Below are positions 40,241-48,823 of a stretch of DNA of 64,000 nt, piece by piece. The notes under the pieces are model-generated. The model made no database searches. It had not been told where the DNA came from and saw only the letters and a list, made by a program, of their open reading frames with translations. Position numbers and translations under genes: made by a program. Each line of letters starts with the position of its first letter. The first letter of the stretch is position 1. Source of the DNA: Shewanella ulleungensis (GTDB lineage Bacteria; Pseudomonadota; Gammaproteobacteria; Enterobacterales; Shewanellaceae); assembly GCF_014648315.1 (NCBI RefSeq), contig NZ_BMQW01000004.1, positions 186,001 to 250,000 on the forward strand, in the 5' to 3' direction.

Positions 40241-41599
40241 TTAGCCCTGCTGTACAGGCAACCATACTTTGACGCTTAAGCCGCCCTCTACACGGTTTTG
40301 CATGCTAATTCGGCCACCGTGAGCTTCAATTATTTCGCGGCACAAAGGTAAGCCAATACCAGTACCAGACTGCTTAGTTGAATAAAAAGGTAACAAGGCT
40401 TGCGACAATACCTCTGTCGACATCCCGCTACCTTGGTCTTCAATTTTAACTAATAACCCGTTAACTGGATGGGTCACTTCCTCAAACATTAACGACACAG
40501 TGTCGGCCTCCGCGCCAGACTCGTGGGCATTTTTAAGCAGATTGATAAAGACTTGTTCTAATTGCACTGCATCGAGCTTGATTGGCATAGTGGGCAAAGG
40601 GGATAACAGCTTAAATGGATATTGCTGCGCTAATTGCTGAGTCATCTTAGCCCAATCAATCAAGGTTTTTTGTGGCAGTGGTAATTTAGCAAACTGAGCA
40701 TAATGGGAAATGAATTGGCTCAGGTGTGTAGTGCGATTTTCGATAGTATCAAAAATTAATTGCAACTTACTGTCGTCTAAGTGTTGAGTTAAAAACTTGC
40801 CGGAGTTGACCATAGACGCAATAGGAGCGACCGAGTTATTAAGCTCATGGCTAATTATTCGAATCACTTTTTTCCACACAGCCACTTCTTGGCGGTTAAG
40901 TTCTTTGGTGAGTTGTTTAAGCAGAATTAAATGGTGTTGCTGATTGTTTTGAGTAAAGCGGCCACGAGAGATATGCCAAGTTTCAACGTCGCTACTGTCA
41001 GCATCAGTATTAGAATGACTATCAACACCATCTACCCCGCTACCGCCCATCGAAAACAGACCTTCTTGCTCACTACTTAACGCCGCTTTAAGCGTGTCGG
41101 GTAACATCACCACAAGATCAGGTAACAACATGCCTTCGACTTTCACCCCCTGATTAAACAAATGTCTTGCTGCGCCATTGGCGTAAATGACTCGCTGGGA
41201 ATCATCAATTAATAGCATGACATTAGGTGAGTTCTGAATCACCTTGTCGAGCATTAACTCGCGCTGATAAATAAACTGTCGCTCACTACGCAATTTTGCC
41301 GACGCTTGGTTATATAAGCTCACTAGCGCATCTAATTGTGGTTCGCCGTAAGGATGCAGCGACACACTAAAATCGTTATCTTTAAAATTCAGCAAGCCAA
41401 TTTCTAGCGCTTGCAAACTTTCACTTAACCGTCTTGTTAGCCACATGCTACAAAAATAACACACCGCCAGCATCACAATAGTAGCCAACCATAGGGTGCC
41501 ATCTCCCAATGTCAGCCACACTAAAGCGCCTGAAATAGCTCCTAAAAGACAACTCAACATGTTGCTGAACAGCAATTTAGTGCGCAGTGATAACATCAT
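40241..41599 (-). CDS. NtrY-like sensor histidine kinase
   Basis: A membrane sensor kinase of 452 residues. Two adjacent N-terminal spans (about residues 10-50) with almost no periplasmic loop suggest sensing inside or within the membrane. A HAMP-like linker and a PAS domain (NSPNVMLLIDDSQRVIYANGAA) follow. The H-box is RIISHELNNSVAPI, the N-box NLLKNAHESG, and the ATP-binding loops are EDQGSGM and SGTGIGLPLCREIIEAHGG. ATG overlaps the preceding regulator stop by one base, so they are a coupled pair. The signal is unknown. Confidence 0.93.
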   Translation of the reverse strand: MMLSLRTKLLFSNMLSCLLGAISGALVWLTLGDGTLWLATIVMLAVCYFCSMWLTRRLSESLQALEIGLLNFKDNDFSVSLHPYGEPQLDALVSLYNQASAKLRSERQFIYQRELMLDKVIQNSPNVMLLIDDSQRVIYANGAARHLFNQGVKVEGMLLPDLVVMLPDTLKAALSSEQEGLFSMGGSGVDGVDSHSNTDADSSDVETWHISRGRFTQNNQQHHLILLKQLTKELNRQEVAVWKKVIRIISHELNNSVAPIASMVNSGKFLTQHLDDSKLQLIFDTIENRTTHLSQFISHYAQFAKLPLPQKTLIDWAKMTQQLAQQYPFKLLSPLPTMPIKLDAVQLEQVFINLLKNAHESGAEADTVSLMFEEVTHPVNGLLVKIEDQGSGMSTEVLSQALLPFYSTKQSGTGIGLPLCREIIEAHGGRISMQNRVEGGLSVKVWLPVQQG

Positions 41600-43002
41600 T
41601 ATTTAGCCGCCTTAAGGCCGTATTTCTCCATACGACGATAAAGGGCCTGTCGGCTTAGTCCAAATGATTTAGCCACTCTGGCAATGACGCCATTGTATTG
41701 CACTAAGGCGTCTTCTAGCTGTTGCTTATCAGGTTCGCAAATCGACTGAGTAGCATCGAGGCTCTGATCTTGCTGGCCAAGAGGATGTTCAACGTCAAGC
41801 GCATGTTGGGCTGCTGCACCGACATTAGCTGTAGCCATCAAGCCAAAATCATCAATCGTTAATTGTGGTGACTTAGCTAACAGCGCCGCCCTTTTACAGG
41901 CATTTTCTAATTCACGCACATTACCCGACCAACTATGATTAATTAACGCCTGCTGGGTCGACTTATCAAGGCTAAAATTGGCACCAATAAAGTGTTTCAC
42001 TAACGGTAAAATATCGTCCTGGCGTTGATTCAATGGTGCTATGGCTAGCTCAATGACATTTAAGCGATAAAATAAATCTTCACGAAAACGCCCATGAGCA
42101 ATGTCGTCGGCTAAATCCGCGTTAGTCGCACTAATCACCCGCACATTCACTTTGCGAGTTTGATGGCTGCCCAAACGTTCAAACTCACCGGTTTGTAATA
42201 CCCGTAATAGTTTCACTTGGCCAGATAATGGCAAATTACCAATTTCATCTAAAAATAATGTGCCACCATCGGCAGCTTCAAATCGGCCCATACGGGTTTT
42301 ATTAGCGCCCGTAAAGGCACCTGCTTCTGCGCCAAACAATTCGGCCTCTAATAAATCCATTGGTAAAGCGCCAATGTTGACCTTAATAAAAGGTTTATCT
42401 TTTAGTGGCGAATTGGCCTGTAAAATATCGGCTATTTTGTCTTTACCCGCGCCATTTGGGCCAGTGATCATCACAGACACATCGGAGCGCGCAACTTGCA
42501 ACGCCAAGTCAACACAGCGCTGCATTGCACCACTACCAAAAATTAGGCCACATAAATCGGCGCCATTAATGACCGACATGCGCTCACTGTCTATCCGGGT
42601 TAATTGGCTATTTTGCTGAGATAATCGATAAATGGATAATAAGTTGCTAATACTATTGAGCAGCTTAGCGTCATCCCACGGTTTGCCCATGTAATCAGCT
42701 GCCCCTGCTTTAACCAACTCGACAGCGGTTTCTAATTGGGTCCACGCGGTCATTAAAATAATCGGTAAATTAGGCTGTAACTGACGCAATGCATAAAACA
42801 GCTGTTTGCCCTCTTCGCCCGATGTGGTATCGCGGCTAAAGTTCATGTCTTGAATAACTAAGCAGATCTCTTTATTGGTGACAATCTCAATTGCCGCATC
42901 GGGTGAATGGCAAAAAATAGCATGGTAACCATGTAGTTCAATCATTAACGCAAGCGCTTGGCAAATGGCATGATTGTCATCAACAATTAAAATATTATCC
43001 AT
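41599..43002 (-). CDS. NtrC-family sigma-54 response regulator
   Basis: A 467-residue activator. The receiver domain (ILIVDDNHA, phospho-Asp in VIQDMNF, conserved Lys in GKPWDD) is followed by a sigma-54 AAA+ domain with Walker A GPNGAGKD (a variant of GETGTGKE). The sigma-54 contact loop GAFTGA and Walker B GGTLFLDEIGNLP are intact. A Fis-type helix-turn-helix ends the protein (VAKSFGLSRQALYRRMEKYGL). ATG 43002 gives the family start MDNILIVDDN, but no clear ribosome site is seen. It likely binds the TGTCCG palindromes near 48.2 kb. Confidence 0.93.
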   Translation of the reverse strand: MDNILIVDDNHAICQALALMIELHGYHAIFCHSPDAAIEIVTNKEICLVIQDMNFSRDTTSGEEGKQLFYALRQLQPNLPIILMTAWTQLETAVELVKAGAADYMGKPWDDAKLLNSISNLLSIYRLSQQNSQLTRIDSERMSVINGADLCGLIFGSGAMQRCVDLALQVARSDVSVMITGPNGAGKDKIADILQANSPLKDKPFIKVNIGALPMDLLEAELFGAEAGAFTGANKTRMGRFEAADGGTLFLDEIGNLPLSGQVKLLRVLQTGEFERLGSHQTRKVNVRVISATNADLADDIAHGRFREDLFYRLNVIELAIAPLNQRQDDILPLVKHFIGANFSLDKSTQQALINHSWSGNVRELENACKRAALLAKSPQLTIDDFGLMATANVGAAAQHALDVEHPLGQQDQSLDATQSICEPDKQQLEDALVQYNGVIARVAKSFGLSRQALYRRMEKYGLKAAK

Positions 43003-43083
43003 TAGAATATGTTTGAGTCCAATTAGGTTATTACTATACAAAAATCGATTTACACAACAGTATGTGTGCATTACAAAATCATT

Positions 43084-43124
43084 AACAATAGCATGACAGA
43101 ACGACTCATTGTCATACTATTGTT
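43084..43124. repeat. 15-bp inverted repeat upstream of the response-regulator gene
   Basis: AACAATAGCATGACA and TGTCATACTATTGTT pair with one mismatch across an 11-base gap. It lies between the last permease gene and the regulator gene, both minus-strand. No U-tract follows, so it may be a partial terminator, attenuator or operator for the kinase/regulator pair. Confidence 0.6.
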
Positions 43125-43150
43125 ACGCGCTCGCGCTGTATTGACACTAC

Positions 43151-44359
43151 TTACACACTGCGCGTGGCCATGGCGGGTGAAATATTCGCAGCTTTAGTTG
43201 CCGGTATGATCACCGCGAGCGTTGTGACAACCAATAAGCCAATCACCGACACGATAGGATAAATCACTGGCACCATAGGTAAGCTATACAGTGACATTAA
43301 TTGCTGGCCCAAGACTAATGCTAACATGCCGCCAATCACACCACCCACTATACATATCATGTAGTTTTCAACCATAAAGTATTGAATGATGTCTCTTTTT
43401 TTAGCGCCTAGAGCACGACGAGTACCAATTTGTTTGGTGCGGCGTTGAATATTAAACATCACCATACCCGTTAATCCTAGTGCGGTAATCAGTAACAGTA
43501 ATATCACCATAATACTTAATACTGTCGCCATTAAACGATGGTTACTGTAGGTGAGATTTTTCATCTCGCTGAGCGTTTGAAAATGATCTAACACACGGTT
43601 TGGATTTTCTGCATGCAGTGCTTTACGTATGGTTTCTTCTAACGCAGGAATGTGTTCTGGTAATGCCCGCACCATATAAGACTTATTACTGCTACTGCCA
43701 CCAAAATCGATATTTTGGATCACGCTGTATTCAAAGTTTTCATGGTCAATCCAAGCCCCTTGTAACTTATCGACCACACCAATAATGGTGACGGCTTGTG
43801 CGCCCTGATACATGGTTTTACCCAATGGTGATTCTTCGCCCCAAAATGCCTTAGCGAGGGGTTGCGATACTAACGCCATCATGCCGCTGTCATCTAGGCT
43901 GGTATTAATTTCATCGGCGGTAAAATTTCGCCCGGCAATTAACTTAGCGCCCATCACATTGAGTAAGTGCTCATTACCTAAATAAAAAGCAAATCCTGGA
44001 GTGCCTTTAGCCGTGTCAGCATCAGGACCGTCAACATAGCGGTCCATCCAACCGCTGTCGCTTAACGGCAACATATTGCTATAACTGGCATCAATCACAT
44101 TAGGCAACGAACGCAAAATTTGTTGGTCCACTTGGTTTTGCTTCATGTTGTCGATTGCTGGATCAAAGTTGTACATACTAAATGTCAATATCTGCTCTTC
44201 TGCATAGCCCGATTCACGCTGCATTAACGACAAACGTTCGTTAATGATAAAGCTGGCATTAGACACAATCGCAACGGATAAAATGATCTGCAACAGTAAT
44301 AAAATCGGCGCGCTTTTACTGCGCATTAAACTGGATAAAATCGGTTTGATATGAAACAT
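43151..44359 (-). CDS. MacB/FtsX-type ABC transporter permease 2
   Basis: An inner-membrane protein of 402 residues with MacB layout: one N-terminal span, a ~230-residue periplasmic MacB-PCD-like domain, and three C-terminal spans (FtsX domain). A conserved coupling stretch before the third-last loop reads RRTKQIGTRRALGAKKRDIIQYF. It forms a set with the next permease, the ATPase and the HlyD-type adaptor, resembling tripartite export or mechanotransmission systems. Substrate unknown. Confidence 0.88.
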   Translation of the reverse strand: MFHIKPILSSLMRSKSAPILLLLQIILSVAIVSNASFIINERLSLMQRESGYAEEQILTFSMYNFDPAIDNMKQNQVDQQILRSLPNVIDASYSNMLPLSDSGWMDRYVDGPDADTAKGTPGFAFYLGNEHLLNVMGAKLIAGRNFTADEINTSLDDSGMMALVSQPLAKAFWGEESPLGKTMYQGAQAVTIIGVVDKLQGAWIDHENFEYSVIQNIDFGGSSSNKSYMVRALPEHIPALEETIRKALHAENPNRVLDHFQTLSEMKNLTYSNHRLMATVLSIMVILLLLITALGLTGMVMFNIQRRTKQIGTRRALGAKKRDIIQYFMVENYMICIVGGVIGGMLALVLGQQLMSLYSLPMVPVIYPIVSVIGLLVVTTLAVIIPATKAANISPAMATRSV

Positions 44360-44381
44360 GGTGATGTCCTTATTTAATCCG

Positions 44382-45695
44382 TTATTGAGTTTTTAAATAC
44401 ACACTCGGTTTAGTGCGGCACACCACCCATGCAGGATAAACCCCTGCCAATACAGCGGTAGAAATAGCAATTAACGGTGTAATAACCCACATACTGGCAT
44501 CAAGCCCCGTAACACTTTGGTCCATTGAAAAATAACTGTGCAGCGCGGTTAACGAACCCCAAGCCCATAACAGCCCTACCACTCCACCAATAAAGCCAAT
44601 CATGCCCACCTCGACCATGTACTGACTAAATATCTGCCCACGGCTGGCACCAATAGCGCGTCGAACACCCACTTCTGGAGCACGCTTTAGAAATTTAGTC
44701 AGTAACAATCCAAGAATATTGACCAGGCAAACACTCAAAAACAACAAACTTAAACCAACAAGAATTTTGTTGTCTTTGGGTACCACATTGTTGTCTTCAA
44801 GCCATTTATCGATATCGCTAATTTGCACGGCTTCCGCAGGGGTTTTAGCGGTATCAGTAAAACGACCAATAGCGCGTTGCTGCTCAACATAACGGGTTAA
44901 CCAGCTTTGGTAATTTTGCTTTTCATCTTCACTATTAAGCTCTGTCCAAAACTGAATCCACACTTTCTCTGATGCTAAGCGATCGCTGTAAGTGAGCATT
45001 GGCTCGAACTGCCAGCCACTGGTATTACCCCACACATCAAATTCTTCCTGAGCGGTTAACGAAAAAGGAATGAATATTTCTTCTGCATCATTAAAAGCCC
45101 CATTGAGCGGGTCGTAATATTTAGGTTGTGGATTCCAGTCCTCAATAACCCCAACTATCTGGTAAGGTTTACGGTCTAAAAATACCGTTTTGCCCACACT
45201 GTTTTTGCCTTCAAAAAAGCGTAAGTTTAACTTTTGGCTAATCACCACTTGATACGCGGGGCGTAAATCAACGTTGGCGTCCCAATAACTGCCATATAAA
45301 AATGGCACCGAAAAGATCTTAAAAAAATCTCTGTCTGTCACACGCACACTTTGTAAAACAGGCTCAATTTTGGGGTTATCAGACTGCAACGCTAAACCGG
45401 TTCTATAAGTTGCCGCCTTTACGCTCAGTTCAGCGTTATTACGCAAGTTCATTGCATCTGTGTAGGTGATGCTTGAAATAAACTCATCCCAAGTATCTAA
45501 GCCTTGGCTCCAAAGCTGCACCGAATTAATCACTTCACTACGCTCGCCAGCCGGATTATAAGACATGGTTTTATACACATTTAGCGTGGTAATGGTAATG
45601 CCTATCCCAATCGAAATGGCCAAAACCATTAACATCGATAACATCGGTGTTTTTCGAATACTTCGCCAGGCTAAATCGCAATAATAAAAAAACAT
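44382..45695 (-). CDS. MacB/FtsX-type ABC transporter permease 1
   Basis: A 437-residue permease with the same fold as its neighbour: N-terminal span, large periplasmic domain, and three C-terminal spans with a coupling motif RAPEVGVRRAIGASRGQIFSQYM. Start ATG 45695 has AAGGG upstream. The frame extends to 45713 but into the ATPase stop region. Two different half-permeases suggest a heterodimer rather than a MacB homodimer. Confidence 0.88.
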   Translation of the reverse strand: MFFYYCDLAWRSIRKTPMLSMLMVLAISIGIGITITTLNVYKTMSYNPAGERSEVINSVQLWSQGLDTWDEFISSITYTDAMNLRNNAELSVKAATYRTGLALQSDNPKIEPVLQSVRVTDRDFFKIFSVPFLYGSYWDANVDLRPAYQVVISQKLNLRFFEGKNSVGKTVFLDRKPYQIVGVIEDWNPQPKYYDPLNGAFNDAEEIFIPFSLTAQEEFDVWGNTSGWQFEPMLTYSDRLASEKVWIQFWTELNSEDEKQNYQSWLTRYVEQQRAIGRFTDTAKTPAEAVQISDIDKWLEDNNVVPKDNKILVGLSLLFLSVCLVNILGLLLTKFLKRAPEVGVRRAIGASRGQIFSQYMVEVGMIGFIGGVVGLLWAWGSLTALHSYFSMDQSVTGLDASMWVITPLIAISTAVLAGVYPAWVVCRTKPSVYLKTQ

Positions 45696-45713
45696 AATAT
45701 TCCCTTTATGCAA

Positions 45714-46412
45714 TTAACGCGTGCCAGTAGCCGCAGGTTGATACATCGAAAAGTCACACACCTGACCATCGACAATTTGAATATTGCGCTGAGCCCGACG
45801 GGCCAATTCAGGGTCATGGGTCACCATAATAATCGTGGTGCCTTGTTGATTAATATTCTCTAAAAGCTCCATTACCTGGCGCGCCATTAAGCTGTCTAAA
45901 TTACCCGTCGGTTCATCAGCAAGTAAAAAGCGTGGCTCGCCTGCTAATGCACGTGCAATGGCAACCCGCTGCTGTTGTCCACCAGATAGTTGTGTCGGTA
46001 AATGCTTCATCCGCGCACCTAGCCCGACTTGCTCTAATGCTGATTCGACTCGACGCTTACGCTCGCTGGTATTCATACCGCGATAACGCAATGGCACTTC
46101 AACATTTTCGGCTAAATTAAGATCAGGAATTAAATTAAAACCCTGAAAGATAAAACCAATTTTTTCATTACGCACTTTAGCGCTGTGGTTATCACTTAAA
46201 TTCGATACATTAACGCCATCAAGGCTGTATTCGCCCGAGCTAAAGCCTTCAAGCAACCCAGCAATATTTAAAAAAGTGGTTTTGCCTGAACCAGAAGGCC
46301 CTGTTACCGCAACAAACTCACCTTCTTTCACCTCAAGGTTAAAATCGCGTAGCGCATGGGTTTCAACTAAGTCAGTTTTGAATACTTTGCTGATATTTTT
46401 CATGGATAACAT
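45714..46412 (-). CDS. MacB/LolD-type ABC transporter ATPase
   Basis: A cytoplasmic ATPase of 232 residues. Walker A TGPSGSGKTT, signature LSGGQQQRVAIARAL, Walker B FLLADEPTGNLD and the switch histidine VTHDPELA are intact. NLDS after the D-loop is typical of the LolD/MacB/FtsE class. It powers the two following permeases. A good AAGGA ribosome site precedes the ATG. Confidence 0.93.
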   Translation of the reverse strand: MLSMKNISKVFKTDLVETHALRDFNLEVKEGEFVAVTGPSGSGKTTFLNIAGLLEGFSSGEYSLDGVNVSNLSDNHSAKVRNEKIGFIFQGFNLIPDLNLAENVEVPLRYRGMNTSERKRRVESALEQVGLGARMKHLPTQLSGGQQQRVAIARALAGEPRFLLADEPTGNLDSLMARQVMELLENINQQGTTIIMVTHDPELARRAQRNIQIVDGQVCDFSMYQPAATGTR

Positions 46413-46518
46413 AATGGCTTCCTTGGTTTATTAGGTTGTTGCATTCCAGTGCTTCTACTGCGAATGTCTTACTGGTCAAAATTCAAATACTTAAATTGAA
46501 TGCTCAAATTGAATAGGG

Positions 46519-46740
46519 TTAAAACTGCAGCTTAACCTTAAGCATGTCGTTAATATTAATGTGCAAGCTAACCGCTGAATTGATGTCTATTAATCGCGTG
46601 CTGGCATGGCTACTGATATCAATTAATTGCAAACTAACCGATAACCAATCTGTTTGATTATCAATGCGATAACTCACGGCTATTGCAAGAATAAATAACG
46701 CCACTAGCGCGATAAGCTGTCTACGTTGAATAAAAGTCAT
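46519..46740 (-). CDS. Small single-span membrane protein in the efflux operon
   Basis: A 73-residue frame with one hydrophobic helix (LIALVALFILAIAVSYRI) and a polar tail with repeated Ile/Asn/Asp residues. AAGGA lies 6-7 bases before ATG. It sits in a 380-base gap between the adaptor and ATPase genes on the same strand. I do not recognise a family. It could be a small accessory subunit, or a chance frame; position and ribosome site favour a real gene. Confidence 0.55.
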   Translation of the reverse strand: MTFIQRRQLIALVALFILAIAVSYRIDNQTDWLSVSLQLIDISSHASTRLIDINSAVSLHININDMLKVKLQF

Positions 46741-46793
46741 GGAATGTCCTTACTCAGTTAAGTGTCTGTTAATTTGCTTGTTTATCGACTTAG

Positions 46794-48053
46794 CTATCTG
46801 ATTTGAATAGTGGGATCATTTTTAAAGGTTTCGGTGCCAGATATCACCCATACATCACCTTCTTCACCACCTTCAAGTACTTCAACTTGGCTCATACTGC
46901 GAGCGCCTAATTTAACGGCTTTCTTTTGGGCGATAGCCTCGTTAACCTGGTAAGCCACTTCTCCGCCCATATTGAGAAAATCACCGCGTTTGACGATTAA
47001 TACATTAGGTCTGTTTTCCAGTAAGACTCGGGCAGACAAACGCTGATTTTGACGTAACGATAATGTGTTACTGTCAGCAAAGCGCACCCTTGCAGTCACT
47101 TCACGATTACGTACTTCAGGTGAAATTGACGACAATTGCCCCACTACATTAACGTTGCCAAAACTCAACTCAACATCCATCCCTAAACCTAACTCATCAG
47201 CATAAGACTCGGGTACAGCAAGCTCAGCTTCAAAGGCACTTAAATCGACCACGGTTAACATCGGTTGACTCGCACCAATACGGGCTTTTTGTTCCACCAG
47301 CCAGTTGCCAATAATGCCGTTCACTGGCGCGACAATATTCAGTGCATTCGCTTGTCGTGTGAGTTCGCGCACCACTAAGGCCTGACGCTGAACTTCAAGG
47401 GTACGGTTTTTAATTTCAAAACTGAGGGTGTCGCGCATTAACTCAACTTCTTGCTGAGCATGTTTGTGCAGCAGTTTGGCTTTATGTAAATCATCTTTGC
47501 TTTTTTCAAAATCAATTCGACTGATCAAACTGGACTCAATCAGTTGGTCACCACGACGACTTTCACGATCTGCCGCTTCTAAATCCACTTTGGCCATGTC
47601 TAAAATCTGGCTGACGCGCAGTTGCTCACGGCGGGCATCTAACTTAGCCCGCTCAAGGCTGCCTTGCATACCTTCAAGTAATGATTGCTGTTGCTGCAAC
47701 TCGCTTTGCAAACGTGGGCTTTCAACCTTGGCCACCACCTGCCCGAGTTCAACTTCATCACCAGGTTGGCTTAATAGCGTCACCACACCTTCTTCAGTAC
47801 TGTATAAAATGGGTGCATTGGCGGCGACAATTTTACCGGTAGTAGCAATATCACGAACCAAAGTGCCACGGGTTAAGGTTGCCAAACGTAAATCGGCACC
47901 ATCAACTGAACGTTGATTACTGTCATGACTAAAACTCGCCCACACCAACGCGCTCATCAAAATGGCACCGCAACCTATCATCAAGGGCAGGCGAAATTTA
48001 CGCCCTAACTTCGGCGCTACAAGGGTATCTTGGCTGCTAGTGTCTTTAATCAT
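46794..48053 (-). CDS. HlyD/RND-type periplasmic adaptor protein
   Basis: A membrane-fusion protein of 419 residues. It has an N-terminal anchor (about 20-42), a biotinyl-lipoyl half (APILYSTEEGVVTLLSQPGDEVELGQVVAKVESP), a long coiled-coil hairpin (about 110-225), the second lipoyl half (NIVAPVNGIIGNWLVEQKARIGASQPMLTV), and beta-barrel and proximal domains. It links the ABC permeases to the outer membrane or periplasmic targets. It is first in a probable five-gene operon. A sigma-54 promoter lies just upstream. Confidence 0.92.
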   Translation of the reverse strand: MIKDTSSQDTLVAPKLGRKFRLPLMIGCGAILMSALVWASFSHDSNQRSVDGADLRLATLTRGTLVRDIATTGKIVAANAPILYSTEEGVVTLLSQPGDEVELGQVVAKVESPRLQSELQQQQSLLEGMQGSLERAKLDARREQLRVSQILDMAKVDLEAADRESRRGDQLIESSLISRIDFEKSKDDLHKAKLLHKHAQQEVELMRDTLSFEIKNRTLEVQRQALVVRELTRQANALNIVAPVNGIIGNWLVEQKARIGASQPMLTVVDLSAFEAELAVPESYADELGLGMDVELSFGNVNVVGQLSSISPEVRNREVTARVRFADSNTLSLRQNQRLSARVLLENRPNVLIVKRGDFLNMGGEVAYQVNEAIAQKKAVKLGARSMSQVEVLEGGEEGDVWVISGTETFKNDPTIQIR

Positions 48054-48113
48054 CTCAAATCCTTAGGTAACACGCTGACCGCACGTACCACTTCACGTTT
48101 ATACCTAAGATAA

Positions 48114-48130
48114 AGCACAAGCCATGCCAA
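48114..48130 (-). promoter_or_regulatory. Sigma-54 (-24/-12) promoter of the efflux operon
   Basis: On the minus strand TTGGCATGGCTTGTGCT matches the consensus YTGGCACGNNNNTTGCW at all but two positions, with the mandatory GG-N10-GC spacing. It sits ~60 bases before the HlyD-type start. The same locus encodes a sigma-54 activator. AAGGA lies before the ATG. Confidence 0.75.
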
Positions 48131-48194
48131 CAATTATTTATTTTTATTTTTCATGAGGATAGAAATAAAACATAAGAGCCGAACACGTTAAAAG

Positions 48195-48253
48195 TGTCCG
48201 CGGACAGCATTAAAAACTGTCCGGTAATAGGGAAAGTGTCCGAGCGGACACTT
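48195..48253. promoter_or_regulatory. Upstream activator sites (TGTCCG palindromes)
   Basis: Two palindromes, TGTCCGCGGACA (48195-48206) and AAGTGTCCGAGCGGACACTT (48234-48253), have centres 43 bp apart (about four helical turns). A single TGTCCG half-site (48218-48223) lies between them. They lie ~65-125 bp upstream of the sigma-54 promoter, the usual place for enhancer sites of NtrC-type activators. Confidence 0.7.
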
Positions 48254-48271
48254 GGTTTGCTTTGTGTTCAT

Positions 48272-48295
48272 GTACTTATGTACTTATGTACTTAT
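48272..48295. repeat. Three tandem GTACTTAT octamers
   Basis: GTACTTAT occurs three times head to tail, followed by a partial copy GTATCTAT. A microsatellite-like tract just beyond the activator sites. Confidence 0.85.
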
Positions 48296-48300
48296 GTATC

Positions 48301-48640
48301 TATGGCCTGTGGCCACGAATGCTTTAGATCGCAAGGTTCCACCCTGCACTGGCCAAAAGGGGATCAACAGCAATCCCCTCTTGGATCACCCCTGCCGTTC
48401 AGGCAACATTTTCCGCTTTTTAACCAAACAACAGCAGCGAAAAAATTGCGACGGAAAATTATCCAGCTTTAAACCGTATTTGAATCCTGCCTCGGCCCAT
48501 TTTGCAATAAAGAGTGAAAATGCTAACGCTTCAGATGGGAGTCTGATGTGAAGGATTCACGAATGTCGTGGTGGCATGGATGCCAAGGAACAACCCTTCC
48601 CCTCCAAAGCTAGCCAGACATCCATGTCTGGGCTCACGTC
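48301..48640. repeat. Dispersed repeat copy and CATGGATG hairpins
   Basis: The first ~62 bases match 40025-40086 (TATGGCCTG..., AAGGTTCCACCCTGCAC, GGCCAAA). Further on are palindromes TGGCAT-GG-ATGCCA (48572-48585) and CCAGACAT-CC-ATGTCTGG (48614-48631). With the regulatory sites this fills the 770-bp gap between the adaptor gene and the next gene. No gene is credible here. Confidence 0.6.
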
Positions 48641-48780
48641 ATTTTCTTCAACGGCCTCAAGTTCAGAGTTGAATTTTGGCATTTTTAAGTAAGGCTAACT
48701 CGTTGTTGGACAGAAACGTTTTAGAAAAACCAGTGTTTCAATTAACTTTTTATAAAAGTTTACCCTGACCCCACTAAATT

Positions 48781-48821
48781 TCAACGCCCCAATAAGGGGG
48801 CTGATAATTGGCTTGTTAGGT
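48781..48821 (-). repeat. attC-like site 1
   Basis: On the minus strand, directly after the 48824-49405 gene, ACCTAAC (fits the RYYYAAC box of integron attC sites) is followed by AAGCCAATTATCAGCCCCC and a GGGGCGTTGA end. The second core box reads GTTGAAA instead of GTTRRRY. A GCCCC/GGGGC hairpin is internal. About 30 of 38 bases match the site at 50600-50638. It resembles the 3' end of Vibrio cholerae repeats from memory. Confidence 0.5.
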
Positions 48822-48823
48822 AT

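Noticed and set aside
48194..48551. Open frames before the efflux operon
   Set aside because: They run through regulatory palindromes, an octamer repeat and a dispersed repeat; no ribosome site or family.
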